This document shows positions 27,795 to 36,619 of a stretch of 50,726 nucleotides of DNA, piece after piece. Numbering within the stretch: the first letter of the stretch is position 1; each line of letters opens with the position of its first letter. A program made the position numbers and the translations under genes. The stretch is from Prevotella sp. (GTDB lineage: Bacteria > Bacteroidota > Bacteroidia > Bacteroidales > Bacteroidaceae): assembly GCA_016284635.1 (NCBI GenBank), contig JAEEPF010000004.1:1-50726 (forward strand), written 5' to 3'. Below the pieces are notes generated by a model, which was given only the letters and a program-made list of their open reading frames with translations, was not told the origin of the DNA and made no database searches.

Positions 27795-29315
27795 TTAGAA
27801 TGGCAAGGGGCCGTTGTCGATCGGAGGGATGGCACCGTTGTCCTCGCCGTTGATCTTGGAGCCGCGGATCTCGCCGCCGAAGTCATCCATCGGCGCGCGG
27901 TTGCCGAGGTTGCGGTCTTCGGGATTCTCGAAGCGGGTGTACTCGCCGCGGAAGGTGAGCAGCACGTCACCCGTAGCGCCCTTACGGTGCTTGGCGATGA
28001 TGATCTGGGCCATGCCGCGCAGGTCGTGGCCAGCTTCGTCCTGATAGATGTGGTAGTATTCCGGGCGGTGTACGAAGATGACCATATCGGCATCCTGCTC
28101 GATGGCACCCGACTCACGCAGGTCGGAGAGCTGGGGACGCTTGCCGTCGAGACCTTCGCGGCTCTCCACACCACGGTTCAGCTGACTGAGGGCGAGGATG
28201 GGGATGTCGAGTTCCTTGGCCAGGCCCTTGAGCGAACGTGAAATGGTGGACACCTCTTCCTGACGCGAGGAGAAGCGCATGCCGTTGGCGTTCATGAGCT
28301 GCAGATAGTCGATCATGATGAGCTTGACGCCATGTTCGCGCACCAATCGGCGGGCCTTGGTACGCAGTTCGAAAACAGAGAGACCAGGCGTATCGTCGAC
28401 ATAGAGCGGGGCACCGAGGAGGTTGTTGATGTGCTTGTCGAGACGGTCCCACTCGTCGCGCTGCAGCTGGCCGTTGAGGATCTTCGAGCCCTGGATCTCG
28501 CAGACGTTGGAGATGAGGCGGTTGACGAGTTGGACGTTCGACATTTCCAGCGAGAAGAACGCCATCGGCACGTGGGAGTCGGCAGCAATGTTCTTAGCCA
28601 TCGAGAGGGCGAAAGAGGTCTTACCCATGGCAGGGCGCCCAGCGATGATGACAAGGTCGGAGTTCTGCCAACCGCTGGTCATGTCGTCGAGCTTGTAGTA
28701 GCCCGTGGAGATACCCGTGAGTCCGTCTGTGTTGGCAGCGGCGGCCTGGATGACCTTCAAAGCCTGGTCGATAACAGGGTTGATCTGGGTGTAGTCCTTC
28801 TTCATGTTGCGCTGGGAGAGTTCGAAGAGCGAACCCTCGGCCTCCTGCATGAGTTCCTCTACATCGACGGTCTCGTCGAAGGCCTTGGTCTGGATGACGC
28901 TCGAGAAGGAGATGAGCTGTCGGGCCAGGGACTTCTGGGCGATGATCTGGGCGTGGTACTCGATGTTGGCCGACGAGGCGACCTTGGAACTGAGTTCGGC
29001 GACGTAGCCTGGACCACCGACTTCCTCAAGATTGCCGGATTTGGCTAACTGTTCGGTGACGGTGAGCACATCGACGGGGCGCTCGTCCATATTGAGGTCG
29101 CGGATGGCCGTGTAGATCATCTGGTGACGGGGATCGTAGAAGCTCTCGGGATGGAGGAGCTCACAGACGACGGCGTAGGCGTCTTTGTCGATCATCAGGG
29201 CACCAAGGACGGCATTTTCTACTTCGAGTGCCTGTGGCGGGAGATGGCCGTAGGTAGTGTCCAAAGGCATCTGGCGACGGGGTCTCTTGCGATTATTATT
29301 CTCTTGTTCTGCCAT
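27795..29315 (-). CDS. dnaB: Replicative DNA helicase DnaB
   Basis: A 506-residue hexameric helicase that opens the fork and recruits primase. It has the N-terminal helical domain (PPQALEVENAVLGALMIDKDAY), the RecA-like motor with Walker A GRPAMGKTSF, the Walker B region VKLIMIDYLQLM, and SQLNRGVESR and DLRESGAIEQDADMV further on. Length is normal and no intein is present. It lies 18 bases after the TRIC-like channel gene in the same direction. Confidence 0.97.
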   Translation of the reverse strand: MAEQENNNRKRPRRQMPLDTTYGHLPPQALEVENAVLGALMIDKDAYAVVCELLHPESFYDPRHQMIYTAIRDLNMDERPVDVLTVTEQLAKSGNLEEVGGPGYVAELSSKVASSANIEYHAQIIAQKSLARQLISFSSVIQTKAFDETVDVEELMQEAEGSLFELSQRNMKKDYTQINPVIDQALKVIQAAAANTDGLTGISTGYYKLDDMTSGWQNSDLVIIAGRPAMGKTSFALSMAKNIAADSHVPMAFFSLEMSNVQLVNRLISNVCEIQGSKILNGQLQRDEWDRLDKHINNLLGAPLYVDDTPGLSVFELRTKARRLVREHGVKLIMIDYLQLMNANGMRFSSRQEEVSTISRSLKGLAKELDIPILALSQLNRGVESREGLDGKRPQLSDLRESGAIEQDADMVIFVHRPEYYHIYQDEAGHDLRGMAQIIIAKHRKGATGDVLLTFRGEYTRFENPEDRNLGNRAPMDDFGGEIRGSKINGEDNGAIPPIDNGPLPF

Positions 29316-29332
29316 ATCTTATTTATCAGTTA

Positions 29333-29962
29333 TTATTCAAATTTATCATTTAGCGAAGTGTTTTCACTCTTCAGCGTCGGTAGGGAGATGTGGTAGCGGA
29401 CGGCGAGGAAACGGATGAGGCAGGTGACGCAGAAACTGACGACGGCACTTAGTTCCGTTGAGAGACCCAGCGCTGCCAGCGCCCAATAGGCAAGTCCGCC
29501 CAGCACACAGGCGATGGCGTAGATCTCCTTGTGGAAGATGACAGGCTCGTTGTTGAGCAGCACATCGCGGATGACACCGCCTGCGGAGCCCGTGATGCAA
29601 CCCATGATGATCGCCACCCAAAACGGCTGTCCCATAGCAAGGCTCTTCTGGATGCCGGCGATAGTGAAGAGTGCCAGACCGAAGGTGTCGAAGACGAACC
29701 AGGCGTTTTTCAAAGGTTCCATCCACTTGCCGAAGAAGACGACGGTGAGCAATGCTACGCCCGTACATATTAAATATATAGGTGTGGTCATCCAGAAAGG
29801 GGTCGTGCCGAGCATCACGTCGCGGATGGTTCCACCGCCGATGGCCACTGCCACGCCACAGACATACCCACCAAACCAGTCGAAGTGCTTGGCGGCGGCG
29901 TGACGAATGCCTGAGATGGCAAAGGCAAACGTACCCAGGAGTTCTATAATATAGATGATCAC
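29333..29962 (-). CDS. TRIC-like cation channel family protein (UPF0126/YicG)
   Basis: A 209-residue membrane protein with seven predicted helices in two similar halves. Each half has a glycine-rich signature: GGGTIRDVMLG near residue 42 and GSAGGVIRDVLLN near 126. Bacterial TRIC-family proteins form potassium-selective trimeric channels; the cargo here is not shown. It lies between rarA and dnaB in the same direction, a position with no obvious functional tie. Confidence 0.88.
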   Translation of the reverse strand: MIIYIIELLGTFAFAISGIRHAAAKHFDWFGGYVCGVAVAIGGGTIRDVMLGTTPFWMTTPIYLICTGVALLTVVFFGKWMEPLKNAWFVFDTFGLALFTIAGIQKSLAMGQPFWVAIIMGCITGSAGGVIRDVLLNNEPVIFHKEIYAIACVLGGLAYWALAALGLSTELSAVVSFCVTCLIRFLAVRYHISLPTLKSENTSLNDKFE

Positions 29963-29982
29963 TACTAATGATTTTTATAAGA

Positions 29983-30010
29983 CAACGAATTAAACGAATT
30001 TCACGAATTA
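29983..30010. repeat. 9-base ACGAATTAA array
   Basis: ACGAATTAA ACGAATTTC ACGAATTAT fills most of the gap between rarA and the channel gene. Confidence 0.6.
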
Positions 30011-31282
30011 TTTTTCGAAGCGGGAGCCCCAGTAGTTGAGCATGCGTTGGTACATCTTTTCCTCGGTGGGGTTGTGCTGACCGTGCCAGAGACGTTCGTT
30101 GACGAGGGCATCTGGCAGATACTGCTGGGGAGTGAAATGACCAGGATAGTCATGCGGATACAGGTAGCCGTCGTGATAGCCCAAGTCTTTCATCAACTGC
30201 GTGGGAGCATTGCGGATGGGCAGCGGAACAGGCTGGTTTCCAGTGCGACGAACGAGATCGAGGGCGGCATCGACACCCAGATAGGCACTGTTGCTCTTGG
30301 GTGAGGTGGCCAGATAGACCGTTGCCTCGGCCAAGGGAATGCGCCCCTCGGGCCATCCGATCTTCATCACGGCATCGAAGGCAGCGTTGGCGAGCAGCAG
30401 GGCGTTGGGATTGGCTAGGCCGATGTCCTCGGCAGCACTGATGACGAGTCGGCGGGCGATGAACTGTGGGTCTTCCCCACCCTCGATCATACGTGCAAGC
30501 CAGTAGAGAGCAGCGTCAGGGTCAGAACCGCGGATACTCTTGATGAAGGCTGAGATGATATCGTAGTGCATTTCGCCCTCTTTGTCGTAGGCCAAAGGAT
30601 TCTGCTGGAGGCGCTGGACAACGAGAGCGTCAGTAATGATAACTTCATCTGAAGATTCAGATTCGACAACCAACTCCAAGATATTCAGCAACTTACGAGC
30701 ATCGCCTCCGCTGTATCTCAGCAGTGCGCTCGTCTCTTGTAACTGGATGTTTCGCTCCTTCAGGATGACATCGGTATGGATGGCACGGTCGAGCAAAAGC
30801 AGCAAATCGTCCTTCTCCAAAGATTTCAGGACATACAACTGGCAGCGGGACAGCAACGGACGGATGACCTCGAAGGAGGGGTTCTCCGTTGTGGCGCCGA
30901 TGAGCGTGACGATGCCCTTCTCCACAGCACCCAGCAGGGAGTCTTGCTGCGATTTGGAGAAGCGGTGGATCTCGTCGATGAAGAGGATTGGCGATGCCTC
31001 GTTGAAGAAACGGCCTTTCTGCGCCTTCTCTATGACGTCGCGGACATCCTTGACACCACTCGTGACAGCCGAGAGGGTATAAAAGGGTGTCTCCAGCCGG
31101 TTGGCGATGATCTGGGCCATGGTGGTCTTACCCACGCCCGGGGGACCCCAGAGGATAAAAGAAGAGATGCGCCCTGCCTCAATCATCTTCCGCAGGACGG
31201 CCCCCTCGCCCACCAAATGTTGTTGTCCGATATAGTCGTCCAAAGTGCGAGGACGGAGTCGTTCAGCCAGTGGTTGTGCCAT
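30008..31282 (-). CDS. rarA: Replication-associated recombination protein A (MgsA/RarA)
   Basis: A 424-residue clamp-loader-like AAA+ ATPase that acts at stalled forks. It has PLAERLRPRTLDDYIGQ at the N-terminus, Walker [10 protein letters not shown], Walker B LFIDEIHRF, sensor GATTENPSF and the C-terminal MgsA tetramer domain (AEDIGLANPNALLLA). It is the first gene of a minus run with the TRIC-like channel, dnaB and the broken PP2C gene. Confidence 0.96.
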   Translation of the reverse strand: MAQPLAERLRPRTLDDYIGQQHLVGEGAVLRKMIEAGRISSFILWGPPGVGKTTMAQIIANRLETPFYTLSAVTSGVKDVRDVIEKAQKGRFFNEASPILFIDEIHRFSKSQQDSLLGAVEKGIVTLIGATTENPSFEVIRPLLSRCQLYVLKSLEKDDLLLLLDRAIHTDVILKERNIQLQETSALLRYSGGDARKLLNILELVVESESSDEVIITDALVVQRLQQNPLAYDKEGEMHYDIISAFIKSIRGSDPDAALYWLARMIEGGEDPQFIARRLVISAAEDIGLANPNALLLANAAFDAVMKIGWPEGRIPLAEATVYLATSPKSNSAYLGVDAALDLVRRTGNQPVPLPIRNAPTQLMKDLGYHDGYLYPHDYPGHFTPQQYLPDALVNERLWHGQHNPTEEKMYQRMLNYWGSRFEK

Positions 31283-31292
31283 ATTTTGCCTG

Positions 31293-31323
31293 CAAAGTTA
31301 CTTTAAAATGTGAAAATCACAAA
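31293..31323 (-). promoter_or_regulatory. rarA promoter
   Basis: Minus-strand TTTG (31323-31320) and TAACTTTG (31300-31293), 19-base spacer, 10 bases before the rarA ATG. Confidence 0.75.
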
Positions 31324-31341
31324 AAATATCATCAAAAAACT

Positions 31342-31371
31342 TGCTAATAAAAAATAAAGTATATACATTTG
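31342..31371 (+). promoter_or_regulatory. Promoter of the acidic-tail protein gene
   Basis: A partial TTG -33 box and TACATTTG -7 box (31364-31371), 22 bases before the ATG at 31393. Confidence 0.6.
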
Positions 31372-31392
31372 CAGAAAAAAACAAGAATATAT

Positions 31393-32229
31393 ATGGCAAG
31401 AACAAAGCAACAACAGCCGGAAAGTAATCCGTCACTGTCGATTAAGGCAGTCACAAAAAGTAGTGTTTGGGACATCCAGGAGAACGATGTGATCCGTATG
31501 TGGGAGGCAGCCAGTAAGGATGCCGAAGTGAAGGAGAATGTGAACCATTATCTGGACATCTTCAAGAGTGCCTTCTTCATCGAGGATATCAAAGAGGACG
31601 TGATGCTCGTGAAGAAGAGTTACGAGAAGCGCGGTTACAAAGTGGCCCAGATCAAATTTGACGAGAATATGAATTTCGCGTGGGCCATCAAGAAGAGGCC
31701 GATCATGCGTGTGACCGACCTGACGTATGAGAACATCCGCCACATCTCTGCCGCCAAGCTGATAGAGGTGCTCGATCGTAACTTCGGTGGTGGCTGGGAC
31801 TCGCTGTCACAGTCGATCCAAGACATCATCCTTAGCGGCTTCGACATCTCCACTACTACCCTTCCCAAGGACCGTCTGCACAAGAAGGGCGGTATGTATG
31901 AGAAGAAGGTGGAAGACGGCTTCGAGGTGCTCGAGGTGGAGAAAGGCGGATGGGTGGAAGCCATCTTCGCCAAGTTGAAGCCTGAGCAGGAGAAGATCCG
32001 TATGAAGTTCTCTGACGACGATGAGGAGGAAAGAGAAGGCGAGGAGAATGAGGAAGATGAAGACTACGAGGTGCAGGATGACTACAGTTCGCACGACGAG
32101 GAGGACGAGGAGGTGACCGATCCTGATGACGATGAGATCACTGAGGACAACTACTCGACGATGATGGATCTGGGCGGCGAAGACCCCGATGACGAGGCAG
32201 CCAACCTCCTTGAATTTGTAGATGAATAA
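31393..32229 (+). CDS. Conserved-looking protein of unknown function with acidic tail
   Basis: I do not recognise this 278-residue protein. The N-terminal 25 residues are polar (MARTKQQQPESNPS). A compact domain of about 165 residues follows, with KSSVWDIQENDVIRMWEAAS, FDENMNFAWAIKKRP and IRHISAAKLIEVLDRNFGGGW. The last 80 residues are extremely acidic, rich in D and E. There is no signal peptide and no membrane helix. The acidic tail could mimic nucleic acid or bind basic proteins, but this is a guess. An upstream in-frame ATG at 31369 overlaps the promoter, so I used 31393. It shares a divergent promoter region with rarA and lies 34 bases before hppA. Confidence 0.75.
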   Translation: MARTKQQQPESNPSLSIKAVTKSSVWDIQENDVIRMWEAASKDAEVKENVNHYLDIFKSAFFIEDIKEDVMLVKKSYEKRGYKVAQIKFDENMNFAWAIKKRPIMRVTDLTYENIRHISAAKLIEVLDRNFGGGWDSLSQSIQDIILSGFDISTTTLPKDRLHKKGGMYEKKVEDGFEVLEVEKGGWVEAIFAKLKPEQEKIRMKFSDDDEEEREGEENEEDEDYEVQDDYSSHDEEDEEVTDPDDDEITEDNYSTMMDLGGEDPDDEAANLLEFVDE

Positions 32230-32263
32230 TCAATCATTAATAAACATCAAAAACCTAGATTAA

Positions 32264-34459
32264 ATGAACATTCCAGAAGTATTTTGGCTCGTGCCGATCG
32301 CATCGGTGGTAGCATTGGGAATGGCGTATTTCTTCTTCACTCAGCTGATGAAAGCTGACGAGGGTACGCCGCGTATGAAAGAAATTGCACTCTATGTGCG
32401 CAAAGGTGCTATGGCTTACCTGAAGCAGCAGTACAAGGTGGTTTGTATTGTCTTTGTGGTGCTCTGTGCACTCTTTGCATTCATGGCCTATGGCCTGAAT
32501 GTACAGAACCCCTGGGTGCCCTTCGCATTCCTCACTGGTGGTTTCTTCTCCGGATTGGCAGGCTTCTTCGGCATGAAGACCGCCACCTATGCTTCTGCCC
32601 GTACGGCCAATGCAGCCCGTCAGAGTATGGACGCCGGACTGAAAATCGCCTTCCGCTCAGGTGCTGTGATGGGTCTGACGGTTGTCGGACTGGGACTACT
32701 TGACATCGCAATATGGTTCCTGGTGCTCAGTTATTTCTATCAGGGCGACCAGATGGCCCTCATCACCATTACCACTACGATGCTGACCTTCGGTATGGGT
32801 GCCTCGACACAGGCCCTGTTTGCCCGTGTAGGTGGTGGTATCTATACAAAGGCTGCCGACGTAGGTGCTGATATCGTGGGTAAGGTTGAGGCTGACATCC
32901 CTGAGGATGATCCTCGTAATCCTGCTACGATTGCTGATAACGTGGGTGACAACGTAGGTGACGTAGCTGGTATGGGTGCCGACCTCTATGAAAGCTACTG
33001 CGGTTCGATTCTCTCTACGGCTGCACTGGGTGCTGCTGCCTTTGGCGTAGCAGGCCTTGAGATTCAGCTGAAGGCCGTCATCGCCCCAATGTTGATTGCC
33101 TCTGTGGGCGTGTTCCTCTCACTGTTGGGAATCTTCCTGGTTCGTACCAAGGAAGGTGCTACGATGAGGGATCTGCTGCGTTCGCTCGCTTTGGGAACGA
33201 ATGTCAGTGCTGTACTCATTGCTATTGCCACCTTCGCCATTCTCTACCTCTTAGGTATCGAGAACTGGCTGGGACTCTCATTCTCTGTTATTGCTGGTCT
33301 GGCTGCCGGTGTGATCATCGGACAGGCTACCGAATACTACACCTCTCACTCCTACAAGCCGACGCAGAAAATCTCTGAGGCAGGACAGACTGGTGCCGCT
33401 ACGGTGATTATCAAGGGTATTGGTACGGGTATGATCTCTACATGCATCCCCGTGATTACCATCGGTGTGGCCATCATGCTGAGTTATCTCTGTGCCAACG
33501 GCTTCGACCTCTCGATGTCGTCAACCTCACTGGCTCACGGTCTCTATGGTATCGGTATTGCTGCCGTTGGTATGCTCTCAACGCTGGGTATCACACTGGC
33601 CACTGACGCCTACGGACCTATCGCCGATAATGCCGGTGGTAATGCCGAGATGTGTGGTCTGGGTGAAGAGGTCCGTCATCGTACGGATGCCCTCGATGCC
33701 CTGGGCAACACCACAGCTGCCACAGGTAAGGGCTTCGCTATTGGTTCTGCTGCCCTCACAGCCCTCGCCCTGCTCGCCTCATATATCGAGGAGATCAAGA
33801 TTGCGATGGTACGTGCCGGACAAACGCTGAACAATGTGGCTGGTGAGGTCATCTCTGCTTCAGATGCCACCATCCCCGACTTTATGAACTTCTACCAGAT
33901 CAACCTGATGAACCCTCGCGTCATCGTTGGTGCATTCATCGGTGCAATGGCTGCCTTCCTCTTCTGTGGTATGACGATGGAAGCTGTGGGTCGTGCTGCT
34001 GAGAAGATGGTTCAGGAGGTGCGTCGTCAGTTCCGTGAGATTGCCGGTATCCTGGAGGGAACAGGTACACCTGACTATGGCCGTTGTGTGGAGATCTCCA
34101 CCCGTGCAGCTCAGCACGAGATGGTGGTGCCTTCCATCCTCGCCATTATTATTCCTATCGTCGTGGGTTGTGTACTCGGTGTGGCTGGTGTCCTTGGCCT
34201 GCTCGTTGGCGGTCTGGCCGGTGGCTTCACGTTGGCTGTGTTTATGGCCAATGCCGGAGGTGCCTGGGACAATGCCAAGAAGAACATCGAGGAAGGCAAC
34301 TTCGGTGGCAAGGGCTCGTTTGCCCATAAGGCCTGTATCGTCGGTGACACCGTTGGTGACCCGTTCAAGGACACTTCTGGTCCCTCGCTGAACATCCTGA
34401 TCAAGCTGATGTCGATGGTGTCCATCGTGATGGCTGGTCTGACGGTTGCATTTTCATAA
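32264..34459 (+). CDS. hppA: Membrane-bound ion-pumping pyrophosphatase
   Basis: A 731-residue polytopic pump (about 16 helices) that uses pyrophosphate hydrolysis to move H+ and/or Na+ across the inner membrane. The active-site signature DVGADIVGKVEADIPEDDP and the NVGDNVGDVAGMGADL block are complete, as is a second acidic block near ATDAYGPIADNAGG. The sequence GNTTAATGKG carries Ala where K+-independent pumps have Lys, so I infer a K+-dependent enzyme. Na+ versus H+ cannot be decided here. It energises the membrane with a by-product of biosynthesis, useful in anaerobes. Confidence 0.95.
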   Translation: MNIPEVFWLVPIASVVALGMAYFFFTQLMKADEGTPRMKEIALYVRKGAMAYLKQQYKVVCIVFVVLCALFAFMAYGLNVQNPWVPFAFLTGGFFSGLAGFFGMKTATYASARTANAARQSMDAGLKIAFRSGAVMGLTVVGLGLLDIAIWFLVLSYFYQGDQMALITITTTMLTFGMGASTQALFARVGGGIYTKAADVGADIVGKVEADIPEDDPRNPATIADNVGDNVGDVAGMGADLYESYCGSILSTAALGAAAFGVAGLEIQLKAVIAPMLIASVGVFLSLLGIFLVRTKEGATMRDLLRSLALGTNVSAVLIAIATFAILYLLGIENWLGLSFSVIAGLAAGVIIGQATEYYTSHSYKPTQKISEAGQTGAATVIIKGIGTGMISTCIPVITIGVAIMLSYLCANGFDLSMSSTSLAHGLYGIGIAAVGMLSTLGITLATDAYGPIADNAGGNAEMCGLGEEVRHRTDALDALGNTTAATGKGFAIGSAALTALALLASYIEEIKIAMVRAGQTLNNVAGEVISASDATIPDFMNFYQINLMNPRVIVGAFIGAMAAFLFCGMTMEAVGRAAEKMVQEVRRQFREIAGILEGTGTPDYGRCVEISTRAAQHEMVVPSILAIIIPIVVGCVLGVAGVLGLLVGGLAGGFTLAVFMANAGGAWDNAKKNIEEGNFGGKGSFAHKACIVGDTVGDPFKDTSGPSLNILIKLMSMVSIVMAGLTVAFS

Positions 34460-34466
34460 TTAAAAT

Positions 34467-35963
34467 ATGTATAAGAGAAAAATGAGATTATTAGTATCAA
34501 CGGTTATCGCAGTCTTGTGCTGCGGTAACCTTCATGCTCAGGCAGTACCTGATGCTGGAAGCTTCCTTCCTGGACCTCCTGTGGAAACAACCGTAGAGTA
34601 TATCAAGGACTATCTCCAGTATGCCTGGGGTAAGACCATGAGAGGCACGGAGATAGGAGAGCAGGCAAGGAACGACTTCAACGCCAATGCCACTTACTAT
34701 CTGGATGCTTTCTCACAGGCCATCGACGTTTCACTGAACGCTGCAGAAACACCCTACATCGCAGAACTCTTTGAGTACTGCATGGAATATGGCAACAGGA
34801 GCATTCAACAGGCTAAGGCCTCGTTTGCATTCTTCAGACGGCCTTATGTGCGTTTTGCGGAGGTGTCGCTCATACCTGAAATGGAGGATGAATACGCCAA
34901 TGAGAGCTCCTTCCCTTCCCGCGAGTCGCTGATGGGATGGATGTATGCCTTGCTGCTCTCTGAGATCTGTCCGGAGAGGCAAGACGACATTCTGAACCTC
35001 GGCTATCGTTTCGGCGATGCTTCGATTGCGACGGGTTATCACTGGGATAGCGACGTGCAGGCTGGTCGTCTGTTGGCCAGCGCCCTGATTGTTCGTCTGC
35101 ACGACCACACGGGTGTCAATGCGATGATCAACTCTGCCAAGGCTGAATACGCCAAGGTATCTGGTACGACCTATGTCAGCCCGTCATTGACGGAAGACAC
35201 CCACCAGTATTTCAGCAACGACCAGTTGCCGGATGCCGTCAACTATCTGCCGGCTCCTCCTGACACGGTCTCTGCCCTGGGAACCACTGATATGAGTAAG
35301 TTCATTGAAGGTAAGGCTATCCGTCCGACAGATGAGGGTCAGATTGCCATCAACGATGTGAACAACGAACTGGATTATTTCCTTCAGATATACTCTAATC
35401 CTTTTGGAAGGACGCTCTCTGCAACGGCAACGCCAGAGGTTTATAAACTTTGTGAAGCGATGTATCTTCTTGGCGACGGTGCCACTAGCAGTTGTAAGAA
35501 CTACTACCATCGTTCACGTCCTTACAAGCAATTGAACGAGGCTACGGCCTATCCGCCAGCTGAGAACATTGAGAAGAATACGGGTTCATATCCTTCTGGC
35601 GATGCTTCTACGGGTTGGATGTATGCTTTGGTGCTGTCTGAACTTAATCCTGATGCAGAGGAGGCCCTGTTGGCCCGTGCATATACATATGGTCAGGGGC
35701 GCGTCATCACAGGCTATCATTGGCAGACAGATGTTGAGGCTGGTCGTCTTGTCGGCGCAGCCGTCTATGCCCGTCTGCACAACAGCGATGAGTTCCTGAA
35801 GCAGTTTGAGCGTGCAAAGAAAGAACTCGACGGTACGTTGGGTGTGCGTTCCATCTCTGCCGATGTGAAGGATGCCGACACCTATACCCTTGGAGGAGTC
35901 AAGGTGTCAGAACCGGCTCAGAAAGGTGTGTATATCCAAGGTGATAAGAAAGTGATACGCTGA
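34467..35963 (+). CDS. Secreted protein with two class A acid phosphatase (PAP2-like) domains
   Basis: A 498-residue secreted protein: signal peptide (to LHAQA), then two copies of a class A acid phosphatase domain (about 25-230 and 250-460), and a Prevotella-type tail ending KGVYIQGDKKVIR. In copy 2 the motif KX6RP is exact (Lys344...Arg351-Pro352) and the last motif is GRVITGYHWQTD (Arg412, His418, Asp422), but PSGH reads PSGD. In copy 1 the first motif spacing is off, PSGH reads PSRE and the Arg of the last motif is missing (SIATGYHWDSD). So copy 1 is probably inactive, and copy 2 may have weak or altered activity. It is followed by an M15 peptidase gene with overlapping TGATG. Confidence 0.87.
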   Translation: MYKRKMRLLVSTVIAVLCCGNLHAQAVPDAGSFLPGPPVETTVEYIKDYLQYAWGKTMRGTEIGEQARNDFNANATYYLDAFSQAIDVSLNAAETPYIAELFEYCMEYGNRSIQQAKASFAFFRRPYVRFAEVSLIPEMEDEYANESSFPSRESLMGWMYALLLSEICPERQDDILNLGYRFGDASIATGYHWDSDVQAGRLLASALIVRLHDHTGVNAMINSAKAEYAKVSGTTYVSPSLTEDTHQYFSNDQLPDAVNYLPAPPDTVSALGTTDMSKFIEGKAIRPTDEGQIAINDVNNELDYFLQIYSNPFGRTLSATATPEVYKLCEAMYLLGDGATSSCKNYYHRSRPYKQLNEATAYPPAENIEKNTGSYPSGDASTGWMYALVLSELNPDAEEALLARAYTYGQGRVITGYHWQTDVEAGRLVGAAVYARLHNSDEFLKQFERAKKELDGTLGVRSISADVKDADTYTLGGVKVSEPAQKGVYIQGDKKVIR

Positions 35964-36619
35964 TGAGAACAGCACTACTGACTATTATTCTATTCTGGCT
36001 CTGTGGCATCATTCCTGCGCAGAGCCAGGATTTTTCTGCAGGCTTCTCTATTCATGAGATTCCTGACAGTGTCTGGCAGAAAATGCAGGGTAAGACGTAT
36101 CAGCCCAATGATATCATCCATCGCAGCGACCTGCGTTATCTGAAACTGATGCATTGGGACTACGACGGCAAGACACACTATGGCGAGATGGTTTGTAATC
36201 GGATCATCGCCCAGAAACTGATCCGAATCTTTATGGAACTATATCGCCAGCACTACCCTATCCAAAAGATTCGCCTGGCTGATGAATATGATGCTGATGA
36301 TGAGAAGCAGATGCGAGACAACAACACCAGTTGTTTCTGCTTTCGTACAGTCTCAGGTCGTCAGCATCTCTCTTATCATGCCAGAGGCCTCGCCGTTGAC
36401 ATCAACACGCTGTATAATCCTTATATCAGAACAGGCAAGGACGGAAAACAAATAGTAGAGCCTGCCACAGGCAAGCCCTACTGTGATCGTTCAAAAGACT
36501 TCCGATATAAGATCACTAAAGGTGATCTCTGCTATCAGTTATTCATCAAGAACGGTTTCATTTGGGGTGGCTCCTGGCGCACTATGAAGGACTACCAGCA
36601 TTTTGAGTTTCACCCTTAA
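35963..36619 (+). CDS. Secreted M15-type peptidase
   Basis: A 218-residue protein with a signal peptide (MRTALLTIILFWLCGIIPAQSQ). The zinc-site motifs of M15 D-alanyl-D-alanine carboxypeptidase or endolysin-like enzymes are clear: SYHARGLAVDIN (HxxxxxxxD) and the C-terminal DYQHFEFHP. It likely trims peptidoglycan stem peptides in the periplasm or of rival cells; the exact bond cut is unknown. Its ATG overlaps the phosphatase stop, so the two genes are probably co-translated. Its TAA overlaps the stop of the convergent DUF1015 gene. Confidence 0.88.
   Translation: MRTALLTIILFWLCGIIPAQSQDFSAGFSIHEIPDSVWQKMQGKTYQPNDIIHRSDLRYLKLMHWDYDGKTHYGEMVCNRIIAQKLIRIFMELYRQHYPIQKIRLADEYDADDEKQMRDNNTSCFCFRTVSGRQHLSYHARGLAVDINTLYNPYIRTGKDGKQIVEPATGKPYCDRSKDFRYKITKGDLCYQLFIKNGFIWGGSWRTMKDYQHFEFHP

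Noticed and set aside
28332..29048. Plus-strand frame of 238 residues
   Set aside because: It is antisense to dnaB, which has all its motifs.
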